A stretch of 64,000 bases of DNA, taken from contig NZ_QGLL01000006.1 of assembly GCF_003202695.1 (NCBI RefSeq), forward strand, positions 248,001-312,000, in the 5' to 3' direction. The stretch comes from Bifidobacterium asteroides (lineage in GTDB: Bacteria; Actinomycetota; Actinomycetes; Actinomycetales; Bifidobacteriaceae). Positions 45,128 through 54,178 of this stretch are shown one piece after another (positions within the stretch are counted from its first letter, which is position 1; the number at the start of each line of letters is the position of its first letter). The translations under genes and the position numbers were made by a program. The notes beneath the pieces are model-generated. The model had not been told where the DNA came from, made no database searches, and was given only the letters and a program-made list of their open reading frames with translations.

Positions 45128-46163
45128 GCCTCTGGTGCTTGGCATCGAATCCACTTGCGACGAGACCGCCGCCGCTCTGGTTCAGGGAGATCGGTTGCTG
45201 TCCAACGTGGTGGCATCCTCTATGAACGAGCACGCCCGCTATGGCGGCGTCATCCCCGAGATCGCCTCGCGTGCACACGCTGAGTCCTTTGTGCCGGTCG
45301 TCTCCAAGGCCCTGGAGGATGGGGATGTGGATCTGTCCCAGGTCGATGCGATAGCAGTCTCGGCTGGTCCCGGACTGGCGGGATGCCTGGCCGTAGGTGT
45401 GTCCGGTGCCAAGGCGCTTGCCTGGGCGGCAGGCAAGCCTCTGTATGGCATCAACCACGTCATCGGTCATATAGCGGTCACCCAGCTCCAATTCGGCCCC
45501 TTCCCTCAGAACGCCCTGGCTCTGATAGTCTCCGGCGGCCACACCTCACTTCTGCATGTGGATGACCTGGCGCGATCGGTCCAAGTGGTGGGCACTACCT
45601 TGGACGATGCGGCGGGGGAGTGCTTCGACAAGATCGCACGCCTGCTTGGCTTCCCCTATCCGGGCGGCCCCCACATCGACCGCCATGCCCGGTTGGGTGA
45701 TCCTCATGCCATTGCTGTGCCTCAGGGGCTGACCAGGGGCCGGGCCGGAGCTGAGCATCCTTATGACTTCAGCTTCTCTGGAGTCAAGACCGCTGTGGCT
45801 CGATGGGTCGAACGCCGACAGCAGGCTGGGCTCGACATTCCCGTAGATGATGTCTGCGCCTCTTTGGCGGATTCCGTGGCCAGTGTCCTCTCGTGCAAGG
45901 CCATGGCCGCCTGTCACGGTTTTGGCACGGATACGCTGATTGTCGGAGGCGGGTTCTCGGCCAACTCGCAGTTGCGTGGCAAGCTTCAGGAATTCGGTGA
46001 CCAGGAGGGTATCAAGGTCCGCATTCCGAAGATTAACCTATGCACGGACAACGGCGCCATGGTGGCCATGCTGGGCGTCAACCTAGTCCAGGCCGGCCTG
46101 ACCCCCTCTGCTCCTGACTTCTCCATTGATTCGGCCATGCCCATGGACAGGATCCTCATGTGA
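45120..46163 (+). CDS. tsaD: tRNA N6-adenosine threonylcarbamoyltransferase TsaD
   Basis: A 347-residue metal-dependent enzyme that attaches the threonylcarbamoyl group to tRNA A37. The start LGIESTCDETAAALV, RYGGVIPEIASRAH, the metal-binding NHVIGHI with its two histidines, LIVSGGHTSLL and the terminal CTDNGAMVAMLG are all diagnostic. I chose the ATG at 45120, 11 bases after GGAAAGGA; TTG at 45114 is an in-frame alternative. It overlaps rimI and ends the operon. Confidence 0.95.
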   Translation: MSEPLVLGIESTCDETAAALVQGDRLLSNVVASSMNEHARYGGVIPEIASRAHAESFVPVVSKALEDGDVDLSQVDAIAVSAGPGLAGCLAVGVSGAKALAWAAGKPLYGINHVIGHIAVTQLQFGPFPQNALALIVSGGHTSLLHVDDLARSVQVVGTTLDDAAGECFDKIARLLGFPYPGGPHIDRHARLGDPHAIAVPQGLTRGRAGAEHPYDFSFSGVKTAVARWVERRQQAGLDIPVDDVCASLADSVASVLSCKAMAACHGFGTDTLIVGGGFSANSQLRGKLQEFGDQEGIKVRIPKINLCTDNGAMVAMLGVNLVQAGLTPSAPDFSIDSAMPMDRILM

Positions 46164-46176
46164 TCGACACGCCAAG

Positions 46177-46205
46177 TTGTCGCATAAGAAAGTCCAGACT
46201 ATAGT
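46177..46205 (+). promoter_or_regulatory. tRNA-Asn promoter
   Basis: TTGTCG (46177-46182) and TATAGT (46200-46205) are separated by 17 bases. The -10 ends 36 bases before the tRNA 5' end. Confidence 0.7.
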
Positions 46206-46241
46206 ATGGTAACTGTGTTCAGCGAGAGTTGAACGGGACAT

Positions 46242-46314
46242 TCCCGCATAGCTCAGTTGGCAGAGCGTTCGACTGTTAATCGAAATGTCGCTGGTTCAAG
46301 CCCAGCTGCGGGAG
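46242..46314 (+). tRNA. tRNA-Asn (anticodon GTT)
   Basis: Acceptor arms TCCCGCA and TGCGGGA pair over seven bases. The D-arm is AGCTCAGTTGGCAGAGC, the anticodon loop CTGTTAA presents GTT, and the T-arm includes TGGTTCAAGCCCA. Discriminator G. CCA is not encoded. It is a substrate for the t6A enzymes encoded directly upstream, since AAY codons are ANN codons. Confidence 0.95.
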
Positions 46315-46321
46315 CTCTCAG

Positions 46322-46346
46322 CCGCCGGTCATCCGGCGGTTTTCTT
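46322..46346 (+). terminator. Terminator of tRNA-Asn
   Basis: CCGCCGG pairs with CCGGCGG around TCAT, followed by TTTTCTT. It begins eight bases after the tRNA 3' end. Confidence 0.85.
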
Positions 46347-46684
46347 ATATTATGCCTTCTGTCGAGCAAGCATAAATGTGTTGACTCAAATAGTCCCGCT
46401 TTTGCTAATACGGATAGCGGGATGCTCAATCGATTCAATTGCTGATAAAGTCTCCTGATCCGAGGACTGCTGCTGTCGGCCTATTCGGAAATTCGCATTT
46501 CTCTGGTAAAGCGAATGATTGGCTAGCTCTTCGTTCGGTACAAGGACAAGCGTTTTCGTTATTGGCTTGGGCGGCAGTCGTATGGTTTGTCGAATTTCAC
46601 AACGTTGTACTATTCAGATGACCCGTAGTTCCAGTGTGGAGGGAACCACGGACGACAGAGTCAGAACAAGGGAGTCAGGCAGTG
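46347..46684. other. 338-base leader of the arabinofuranosidase gene
   Basis: No gene is supported. The AT-rich stretch includes an inverted repeat TCCCGCT-N15-AGCGGGA (46394-46422) beside TTGACT (46381-46386), and the palindrome-containing promoter near 46600, listed separately. Short frames in the region lack family features. Confidence 0.55.
46587..46613 (+). promoter_or_regulatory. Promoter and LacI-type operator before the arabinofuranosidase gene
   Basis: ACAACGTTGT (46599-46608) is a perfect 10-bp palindrome with a central CG. It ends at the first base of a TACTAT -10-like hexamer (46608-46613). TTGTCG at 46587-46592 is a possible -35, although the 15-base spacer is short. The layout suits repression by a LacI regulator encoded elsewhere. 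Confidence 0.5.
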
Positions 46685-48217
46685 ATGCAAGGTCAGGACG
46701 CGTATAGGGGCAGGGCACAGTTCAAGGTTGATGAGGAACAGGAGTCTACGCCTATCGACGATCGCATCTTTGGATCCTTCGTGGAGCATCTGGGCAGGGG
46801 GGTCTACTCGGGCATCTACGAGCCGGGTCATCCGACAGCAGATGAGCAGGGTTTTCGCCGCGACGTCATGGACTTGGTCAAAGAATTGGGCGTGACAACC
46901 ATCCGATACCCAGGCGGTAACTTCGTCTCAGACTATCGTTGGGAGGATGGCGTGGGACCACGCGAAAGACGTCCTCATCGTCTTGATCTGGCCTGGCATT
47001 CCAGCGAAAGCAACGAGTTCGGCCTGCACGAGATGAGCGACTGGCTGGACAAGCTGGGCGGCAATGAGCTCATGGAGGCCGTCAATCTGGGCACCAGGGG
47101 CGTACAGGAAGCCCTGGATCTGCTCGAATACTGCAATGTGCCATCAGGAACCGAGCTGTCGGAACGGCGTCGGGCCAACGGCCATGATCGTCCCTTTGAC
47201 ATCAGGATGTGGTGCCTGGGCAATGAGATGGACGGCGACTGGCAGATTGGCCACAAGAGTGCACAGGAATACGCCGATCTGGCGAATCGGACTGCTATGG
47301 CCATGCGGATGATCGACCCTAGTCTGGATTTGGTTGTATGCGGATCCTCTTCGCATAGCATGCCCACATTCGGTCTCTGGGAGCGTACCGTGCTGGAGCG
47401 TTGCTTCGAAAATGTGAACTTCCTCTCCTGCCATGCCTATTACGCGCCTAAGGATGGAGACATGGCCAGCTTTTTGGCCTCTGGCGTGGATATGGACAGC
47501 TTCATTATCGATGTGGCGGCCGTTATCGCCGCCTCGCGTGCTCGACTGGGCAGCGATCATCAGATCTTCATCTCCTTCGACGAGTGGAATGTCTGGTACC
47601 AGGATGCTCAGGCCAGCAGATTGCCCGAAGGCATCGGCAATTGGCCTCAGGGCGCGCGGCTCTTGGAGGATGTCTATTCAGTGACCGATGCCGTGGTGGT
47701 AGGCGATTTGCTGATCACCCTGCTCAGACATGCCGACATCGTTCATGCTGCCAGCCTGGCCCAGCTGGTCAACGTCATTGCCCCCATCATGACTGAGCCT
47801 GGCGGTCCGGCCTGGAGACAGACCATTTTTTACCCCTTCGCCCTGACTGCACGTTATGCGCGTGGCGCCAGCGTGCTCAAAAGTCTGCAAAGCGGCGACA
47901 CCTATGAGACCTCGCGCTATGGCCAGGTGCCCATGACTGATTCGGTTGCCGTCAGAGGTGCCGACGGTTCCCTAAGCGTTTTTGCAGTCAACCGCAGTCT
48001 CGACCGTTCCGTTGATTTCAGGATCGCCCTGCCTGAGCAGGATCGACATCGGCAGGTCACGGTCAGCACTCTGCATGAGGACGATTCTTCGGCCCGCAAT
48101 ACTCTTGCAGATCAGGAGCGGGTCGTCATGCATGCCCGGAAAGACTTCAGGATGGATGAGAGTGCCATAAGTCTTCAACTGCCGCCCATCTCTTGGACGG
48201 TCATCCATCTGGCCTAA
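46685..48217 (+). CDS. Alpha-L-arabinofuranosidase, GH51
   Basis: A 510-residue cytoplasmic glycoside hydrolase without a signal peptide. It removes terminal arabinofuranosyl groups from arabinan or arabinoxylan oligosaccharides. GH51 features are the N-terminal IFGSFVEHLGRGVYSGIYEP, RYPGGNFVSDYRWEDG, the acid/base Glu in CLGNEMDGDWQIGH and the nucleophile Glu in SFDEWNVWY. A C-terminal beta domain ends the protein. ATG at 46685 follows AAGGGAGTCAGGCAGTG. It stands alone; transport and regulator genes for arabino-oligosaccharides are not in the window. Confidence 0.94.
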   Translation: MQGQDAYRGRAQFKVDEEQESTPIDDRIFGSFVEHLGRGVYSGIYEPGHPTADEQGFRRDVMDLVKELGVTTIRYPGGNFVSDYRWEDGVGPRERRPHRLDLAWHSSESNEFGLHEMSDWLDKLGGNELMEAVNLGTRGVQEALDLLEYCNVPSGTELSERRRANGHDRPFDIRMWCLGNEMDGDWQIGHKSAQEYADLANRTAMAMRMIDPSLDLVVCGSSSHSMPTFGLWERTVLERCFENVNFLSCHAYYAPKDGDMASFLASGVDMDSFIIDVAAVIAASRARLGSDHQIFISFDEWNVWYQDAQASRLPEGIGNWPQGARLLEDVYSVTDAVVVGDLLITLLRHADIVHAASLAQLVNVIAPIMTEPGGPAWRQTIFYPFALTARYARGASVLKSLQSGDTYETSRYGQVPMTDSVAVRGADGSLSVFAVNRSLDRSVDFRIALPEQDRHRQVTVSTLHEDDSSARNTLADQERVVMHARKDFRMDESAISLQLPPISWTVIHLA

Positions 48218-48415
48218 AGGGCAGATGAAGGCATCTTGGCTGAACAGCTTTTCGGAGGTTCTCAACAAGTTCGGTGTCTTTACGGTTCATCTGGATGTGG
48301 ACGACTCCATATTCGGCCACATGCCTTTTTCCGGTTCACTTGGCTTAGGCAACCAGTCCATCATGATGGTGGATGCCCAATCGGGCATCCCTGATGACGG
48401 AATGAAGGTGCGACT

Positions 48416-49081
48416 ATGGCCTGTGCTCGTGACCATAAGAACAAGGGCCTAAGGCGGATTGTCGGCCGGATGCCTATTATGCCTTCCGGCTGTCGGCCTC
48501 CCTGGTTTCCCGGGATCCTGCTCGTGTTGATGCTTATACTGGTCCTGTTGGCTGCAGGGCCCACGGCAACCGGCGCAGCTAAGACTGTGCCGAACCTGCC
48601 TGCAGCTGCGGTTTCAGAGCAGGACGCTCGGGTGCTCTCATCGACTTCAGCCTGCCGAAAAGGTTGGCTGTGGCCGCTTGAACCTCTACCTGGAGAAAAG
48701 GCTGTCCCGCAGGTCATGCGTCCCTTTGATCCTCCTGATCGTCCATGGCTGAGTGGTCATCGCGGGATTGATCTGGCGGTGCAGCAAGGCAGGCGCATCC
48801 GAGCTCCGGCTGACGGCGTCATCGCCTTTGCAGGTTCCGTAGCAGGCAAGGACGTGGTCTCAATTCGTCATGGCAACCTGGTCTCCACCTATGAGCCCGC
48901 GCAGAGCTCTTTGCCGATGGGGACCCGACTGCAGGTCGGCGCAGTCTGGGGAAAGGTAGAGGGGGTCTCTGACCACTGTGCTCAAGATTGCCTGCACTGG
49001 GGTCTCAAAGATGATCATGATCACTATCTGGATCCGAGCGCCAAGGTCGGATGGCGTCGCATTCGTCTCAAGCCCCTATAG
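48416..49081 (+). CDS. M23 (LytM-like) peptidase domain protein, possibly inactive
   Basis: A 221-residue protein with an N-terminal membrane helix or signal (about residues 33-54), then a LytM fold. The first metal motif is present as GHRGIDLAV near residue 115. The second, normally HxH, appears as DCLHWGLKD, lacking the first histidine. Such Cys-Leu-His forms occur in actinobacterial members and may lack endopeptidase activity. It could regulate cell wall hydrolases. No good ribosome site precedes the ATG at 48416; the 198 bases upstream are non-coding. Confidence 0.78.
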   Translation: MACARDHKNKGLRRIVGRMPIMPSGCRPPWFPGILLVLMLILVLLAAGPTATGAAKTVPNLPAAAVSEQDARVLSSTSACRKGWLWPLEPLPGEKAVPQVMRPFDPPDRPWLSGHRGIDLAVQQGRRIRAPADGVIAFAGSVAGKDVVSIRHGNLVSTYEPAQSSLPMGTRLQVGAVWGKVEGVSDHCAQDCLHWGLKDDHDHYLDPSAKVGWRRIRLKPL

Positions 49082-49191
49082 GAGGACGGATCTCGCTTGC
49101 AGGACTCGCGCATCTGCAGACGAGGTATATCGCCAGCCCTGGGAACCGGTTAGAATCATTAAGCATAACGCCGTTTCAGCAGGGAGTGGTC

Positions 49192-51027
49192 ATGCAGAAC
49201 ATGCAGCAAGAATTCACGCGTCCGCTTGTGGAGCCTATAGATGCCAATGCCAGCGTCTTCTCGCTGCTTGAGGACAGGGTGGAGCGCCTGGGTGACGATC
49301 CGCTCATCGAATACCGCAGCGGACGTGAGTGGAGCGCCATTACGGCTCGTGAGTTCCGCGACCGTGTAGTCGCGTTGGCCAAGGGGCTTATGGCCCGGGG
49401 GATTGGTCGGGGGGATTCAGTAGCCATCGTTTCGCACACCCGATGGGAATGGACCGCCTTGGACATGGCCATATTGGCTATCGGAGCGGTGACGGTGCCT
49501 GTTTACGAGACGGACTCTCCCGATCAGATCCGGCGCATCTTCAACGACTCCCATGTGGGCATGGCTTTTCTGGAGGATGACGACATGAGGGCCCGGGTGG
49601 ACGCGGTTCGTTCCCAGTGCGCCTATCTGAACGACCTATATGTGATTGCCAGGGGGGCGCTGACCACAATGACCGCCTACGGACGGGCAGTGAGCCAGGC
49701 AGACTTCCAAGCCTGTGCCGACTCGGTGCAAGGTTCCGACCTGGCTACCATCGTCTATACTTCAGGCTCCACTGGCAAGCCCAAGGGCATAGAGCTCAGC
49801 CACAGCAACATTGTCTTCACCGTTCGTTCGGGTGCTCAGGCGGTCCCTGACATCTGCCTGGGTGAGGGAAGACGGCTTCTGCTCTGCCTGCCCCTGGCCC
49901 ATGCCTTTGCCCGCTGCCTGCAGTTCTTCGCCATCGCCACGGATCTTACCCTGGGACTTACCGGGTCCATTCGCAATTTGCTGCAGGACATGCAGACCTT
50001 CAAGCCCACCTTCATTCTGGCTGTGCCGCGCATCTTTGAGAAGATCTACAACGCTGCCTCTCAGCGCGCCGGGACGGGTGCCAGGGGCAGAATTTTCCTG
50101 GATGCCGCAGGAGTGGCCAGGCAGTGGTCACGTCACCAGCAGACCGGAAGCCGGGTTCCTATGTCCCTGAAGACCAAGCATCTCATGTACACTGGCACCG
50201 TTTACGATCCCATACTGGAGGCCTTGGGCGGCCGAGTCCGGTATGCCATTTCCGGCGGAGCCCCCTTGGATAGAGACATTGCAGACTTCTTCAACGGCAT
50301 AGGTCTGCCCCTGCTAGAGGGCTACGGCATGACCGAAACCATGGGTCCGGTGACGGTCAACCCCACTGAGGGCTACCGGCTGGGCACCATCGGCATGCCT
50401 ATGCCTGGCATTACCGTGGGCATTGACCAGGAAGGCCAGCTATGCGTCAAAGGTCCCGATGTCTGCATGGGGTACCATAACCATCCCGAAATCACCACCA
50501 GGCTGATTCGTGACGGTTGGTTGCTGACCGGCGATCTGGGCAGTCTGGACGAGGACGGGTTCGTTCGACTGACGGGGCGACGCAAGGAGATCATCATTAC
50601 TGCAGGGGGCAAGAACATCTCGCCGTTACTGTTGGAAACGGCCGTCGAGCGATCACCCATCATCAGCCATTGCATGGTCATTGGAGATCGCAGGCCCTTC
50701 ATCTCGGCGCTGATCACTCTCAATCCTGAGGAAGTCAATAGCTGGCTGCTGGACCAGGGCGCTGAGCCCCTGAAAGATGGCGCTTCCGCTGGTGAGAACC
50801 CGATCATCCGCACCGAGGTCGACCGCGCAGTGGACGCGGCCAATGGTCAGGTCTCCCGGGCTGAGGGTATCCGCCGATATCTGATTTTGGATCAGGATTT
50901 CACTCGTGAAAACGGCTTGCTTACCGCATCATACAAGCCCCGCCGCCAGGAGGTTCTCAAGCGTTATGAGGACCGAATCGAGCAGGAGATCTATGCTCAA
51001 AGACCGGCATCAGCAGGTTTGATGTAG
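49192..51027 (+). CDS. Long-chain fatty acid-CoA ligase, first copy
   Basis: A 611-residue AMP-forming acyl-CoA synthetase. The AMP-binding motif is YTSGSTGKPKGIELSH near residue 188, followed by GYGMTETMGPVT near residue 378 and the C-terminal hinge block TGRRKEIIITAGGKNI near residue 462. ATG at 49192 follows GGGAG; the open frame upstream overlaps the M23 gene. It activates fatty acids for lipid synthesis or uptake. Its 3' end overlaps the converging lipoprotein gene by 31 bases. A paralogue lies at 56087-58078. Confidence 0.9.
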   Translation: MQNMQQEFTRPLVEPIDANASVFSLLEDRVERLGDDPLIEYRSGREWSAITAREFRDRVVALAKGLMARGIGRGDSVAIVSHTRWEWTALDMAILAIGAVTVPVYETDSPDQIRRIFNDSHVGMAFLEDDDMRARVDAVRSQCAYLNDLYVIARGALTTMTAYGRAVSQADFQACADSVQGSDLATIVYTSGSTGKPKGIELSHSNIVFTVRSGAQAVPDICLGEGRRLLLCLPLAHAFARCLQFFAIATDLTLGLTGSIRNLLQDMQTFKPTFILAVPRIFEKIYNAASQRAGTGARGRIFLDAAGVARQWSRHQQTGSRVPMSLKTKHLMYTGTVYDPILEALGGRVRYAISGGAPLDRDIADFFNGIGLPLLEGYGMTETMGPVTVNPTEGYRLGTIGMPMPGITVGIDQEGQLCVKGPDVCMGYHNHPEITTRLIRDGWLLTGDLGSLDEDGFVRLTGRRKEIIITAGGKNISPLLLETAVERSPIISHCMVIGDRRPFISALITLNPEEVNSWLLDQGAEPLKDGASAGENPIIRTEVDRAVDAANGQVSRAEGIRRYLILDQDFTRENGLLTASYKPRRQEVLKRYEDRIEQEIYAQRPASAGLM

Positions 51028-52586
51028 TCAGTATCGATCAGCGTCGCCTTGAGGTTGGAAGCTGAAACAGCAACCAATGGTCTTGACAGTCGGCGCAGCT
51101 GTTTGCCGTCCTGGTCGGTTGTTTGGATCGTATCCATGGACGGCACCTTGCCATGGCTGTTGAGACCAACGCAGACCTTGGCGATATCAGCGGCAAGTCC
51201 CAGTCTGTCCTCCAGCCCGGTCATCCACTGCCGTCCATCTACGATTTGGGGGATGTTGTCCACATAGGCGCCGTATCCACTGATGATGGGCCAGGCGGCG
51301 TGGTCGTCCGAGGATGCAGACTCTTGAGCTTTGTCCGTTGCTTGTGAAGGGTTGGCTTCCGAACCGTTCGAATCTTGGGTTGTCGGGCTCTGTGCCGGTT
51401 TGGGCACGCGTTGCCGGTGCAGATCCTGGCGGCCGGCCATGGATCCTACGATGCCGGATATGGAGATTTCCGGGTTGACATCCGCTGACGAACCCCGATA
51501 TCCCAGATCCCCGAGCTCAGAAACCACCCCGGCAACAATGAAGTCGTTCATGGCCAGAATGCCATCCACCTCTGTGTGGGCCTTTTCTCCATCGGTCATC
51601 GACAGGCGGGCTGCCAGCTCTTTGCCTGTAGCCGAGGAATCCTTGCCTGGATCGAAGGCGACCGCCTGCCAGTCCTGTTCGGTGCTGTCGGCCTGCAGGC
51701 GTCCTGAGGGGCTGACAGCCCGTCCATCCTTGAAGTAGGGCCCCAGCACTTGCCAGATTCCGGAGAAGGCCTGAGCGGGGAAGGAATTCTGCTCCTTTTG
51801 CTCGCCTTGCTCCGTTTGGTCCTCTTCGTTGTCATCGCCATCAGAAGATGCATCAACCGTGCCGTTTGGCAGCAGAATCTCGATGCGACAGGGGTTGTCC
51901 TTGCTTGCCTTGTCCAGTTCCAATTTGCTGGCCAGCTTGTTTGCTTGCATCTGACCAATGGCCCGTGCATCAGACAACTGCACGAACAGATCCGGTTGAA
52001 TGCCCGGCACCTGATTGGCAAGCAGCACTACATGCATGCCTGCGCCCGCGGCCAGACGCAGAGACGAGACCAGACGTGCGCGTGCCTTGTCTTTGCCGTC
52101 GGCATCCAATGACTTGCTGATATAGTCGCCATACTGGCGGGTAATGGAGTCTGGCGAAGTCATGGGTGCAACTACCAGTGTGGTCGGCGCTGCGTTCTTT
52201 CCGGTCTTGCGTTCTGAAAGACGGTTGACCACGTAATCCTGCAGCTCCTTGCTTTGATCCTCCAGATTTCCGCTGGTGTAGGCATCGATATGCTTGTCGG
52301 AAAGCTGCTCCTTGGACAGCGCCGCCTTAATCTCAGGAACCAGGGCAGCCCACTTGTTGATTGGCGTGTGCTGGGAGAGGGTGAGGCCGTCAGAAGGAGT
52401 GAAAATAGCCACCCGACCAGGCACCTCGGCAGCGGCGGTAGGAGTCGCCGAGCTCGGCGATGCGCTTGGCGGCTGTTCCTCCCTGCCCAAGGCAGGACCG
52501 CAAGCACCAGCTGATGCCATCATGACCAGGCTTGCCAGCAGGGCCAGCAAGCCGGACGAATGCCGTGCGAAGCCGGTCTTTTTCAC
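50997..52586 (-). CDS. Solute-binding lipoprotein with acidic insert
   Basis: A 529-residue exported protein. The signal peptide is LLALLASLVMMASAGAC, with the lipidated Cys near residue 27 in GACG. The mature part resembles the periplasmic binding-protein fold of sugar transporters (VAIFTPSDG, MHVVLLANQVPGIQPD, VDGILAMNDFIVAGVV). A Glu/Asp/Gln-rich insert lies near residue 245-262, and a polar Ser/Gln-rich insert near residue 415-440. The GTG at 52586 follows GAAGGAGC; the open frame extends into icd without support. No permease or ATPase is adjacent. The ligand is unknown. Confidence 0.78.
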   Translation of the reverse strand: MKKTGFARHSSGLLALLASLVMMASAGACGPALGREEQPPSASPSSATPTAAAEVPGRVAIFTPSDGLTLSQHTPINKWAALVPEIKAALSKEQLSDKHIDAYTSGNLEDQSKELQDYVVNRLSERKTGKNAAPTTLVVAPMTSPDSITRQYGDYISKSLDADGKDKARARLVSSLRLAAGAGMHVVLLANQVPGIQPDLFVQLSDARAIGQMQANKLASKLELDKASKDNPCRIEILLPNGTVDASSDGDDNEEDQTEQGEQKEQNSFPAQAFSGIWQVLGPYFKDGRAVSPSGRLQADSTEQDWQAVAFDPGKDSSATGKELAARLSMTDGEKAHTEVDGILAMNDFIVAGVVSELGDLGYRGSSADVNPEISISGIVGSMAGRQDLHRQRVPKPAQSPTTQDSNGSEANPSQATDKAQESASSDDHAAWPIISGYGAYVDNIPQIVDGRQWMTGLEDRLGLAADIAKVCVGLNSHGKVPSMDTIQTTDQDGKQLRRLSRPLVAVSASNLKATLIDTDYIKPADAGL

Positions 52587-52755
52587 GTTCGCTCCTTCAC
52601 TCAGACAGAGCCCGACTCTGGCCGGGTCCCGAGCAACCATTCTATGAGTTCTTAGGCAGAGCGTATGAATCGTCGATGCTTTTGCGCATAAGGTCCTCGT
52701 CAAGGAGCAGATTAACCACCTGCAATGGCAATGGAAGGCGCCTTTATCTAATCTG

Positions 52756-54015
52756 CTATTCTGCCGTAGATGCCTTGGGCTCAGTAGTCTCTGAAGCGGC
52801 TGAAGCCATACGTTCGGCGAGAGCATGGTCCAGTGCATCCATGAACCCTTCAGTGTCCAGCCAGGGTTGATCAGGGCCTGCCAGGGTGGCTAAATCCTTC
52901 GTCATGCGGCCGGAGCGCACAGTCTCAATGACTACGGACTCCAGGGACTGCGCGAACCAAGCCACTTTGGGCGTGTCATCCAGTCGCGCCCGCTGTTTGA
53001 GTCCGCCAGTCCAAGCGAAAATGGAGGCGATGGGGTTGGTGGAGGTGGTTTCGCCCTTGAGCCAGCGCCGGTAATGCCTGGTCACTGTCCCATGGGCGGC
53101 CTCGGCTTCTACGGTCTGTCCGTCTGCCGTCATCAGCATGGACGTCATGAGACCAAGGGACCCGAACCCTTGAGCTATTGCATCGGACTGAACATCACCG
53201 TCGTAATTCTTGCAGGCCCAGATATAGCCGCCCTCCCACTTGAGCGAAGAGGCCACCATATCGTCAATCAGCCGATGCTGGTAGGTCAGCCCCTGTTCCT
53301 CGAACCGACTCCGGTACTCCTGCTCGTAAACCTGGGCGAAAATATCCTTGAACCGGCCGTCGTAGGCCTTAAGGATGGTGTTTTTGGTGCTCAGATAAAC
53401 CGGATAGTGCCTCTGCAGGGCATAGTTGAAGCAGGAGCGCGCGAAGTCGCGGATGGAGTCGTCCAAGTTGAACTGCACCTGGGCCACGCCTGGGCCAGGA
53501 TAGGTGGTCACCTGTCGGGTCACAGGAACGCCTCCGTCATCAGGAGTGAACACGACGCTGAGCTTTCCAGGCTCTGGAACAGTGAAATCAGTGGCCTGGT
53601 ATTGGTCGCCGAAGGCATGACGAGCCACCACGATGGGTTTGGTCCATCCGGGCACCAGCCGGGGGATGTTGTCGATGACGATGGGCTCGCGGAATATGGT
53701 CCCTCCAAGAATGTTGCGGATGGTGCCGTTGGGCGACTTCCACATGCGCTTGAGACCGAATTCCTTTACACGGGCCTCGTCCGGGGTTATGGTGGCACAC
53801 TTGATGCCTACATGCTCGCGCTGAATGGCCTGAGCCGCCTGCACGGTGACCTTGTCGTCGGTGGCATCCCTGTTGCGGATGCCCAGGTCGTAATAGTCCA
53901 GGTCAAGGTCCAAATAGGGCAGAATCAGTCGTTCCTTGATCATTTTCCAGATGATCCTGGTCATCTCATCACCGTCGAGTTCGACGATGCGTCCCTTTAC
54001 GGCGATCTTCTCCAT
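52756..54015 (-). CDS. icd: NADP-dependent isocitrate dehydrogenase
   Basis: A 419-residue enzyme converting isocitrate to 2-oxoglutarate. It belongs to the homodimeric subfamily also found in eukaryotes: [18 protein letters not shown] at the start, [20 protein letters not shown] near residue 95, and the metal-binding Asp residues in [19 protein letters not shown] near residue 274. The ATG at 54015 follows AGGAGG. In an organism with an incomplete citrate cycle it would supply 2-oxoglutarate for glutamate. It diverges from guaB3 across 163 bases. Confidence 0.94.
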   Translation of the reverse strand: MEKIAVKGRIVELDGDEMTRIIWKMIKERLILPYLDLDLDYYDLGIRNRDATDDKVTVQAAQAIQREHVGIKCATITPDEARVKEFGLKRMWKSPNGTIRNILGGTIFREPIVIDNIPRLVPGWTKPIVVARHAFGDQYQATDFTVPEPGKLSVVFTPDDGGVPVTRQVTTYPGPGVAQVQFNLDDSIRDFARSCFNYALQRHYPVYLSTKNTILKAYDGRFKDIFAQVYEQEYRSRFEEQGLTYQHRLIDDMVASSLKWEGGYIWACKNYDGDVQSDAIAQGFGSLGLMTSMLMTADGQTVEAEAAHGTVTRHYRRWLKGETTSTNPIASIFAWTGGLKQRARLDDTPKVAWFAQSLESVVIETVRSGRMTKDLATLAGPDQPWLDTEGFMDALDHALAERMASAASETTEPKASTAE

Positions 54016-54178
54016 GACGGCCTCCTATCGGTCGGCGGATCGGGGACGAATCCTGTTCCCGATGCCGCAGTTACGCTCGCCAACCGTTTTATCCCAAGTT
54101 TGTTACTCTCTGTTCCCCCTGCCCGTAACCCGTTCGTAGCACGTCGGAGCGTCATCATGAGGGGCTAGGCTGACAGAC

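Noticed and set aside
46394-46422. The inverted repeat after tRNA-Asn as an integration attachment site
   Set aside because: It is not a copy of the tRNA 3' end, and no integrase or mobile gene lies nearby.
53074-54168. A 364-codon + strand frame across icd
   Set aside because: Antisense shadow of isocitrate dehydrogenase; no domain motif.
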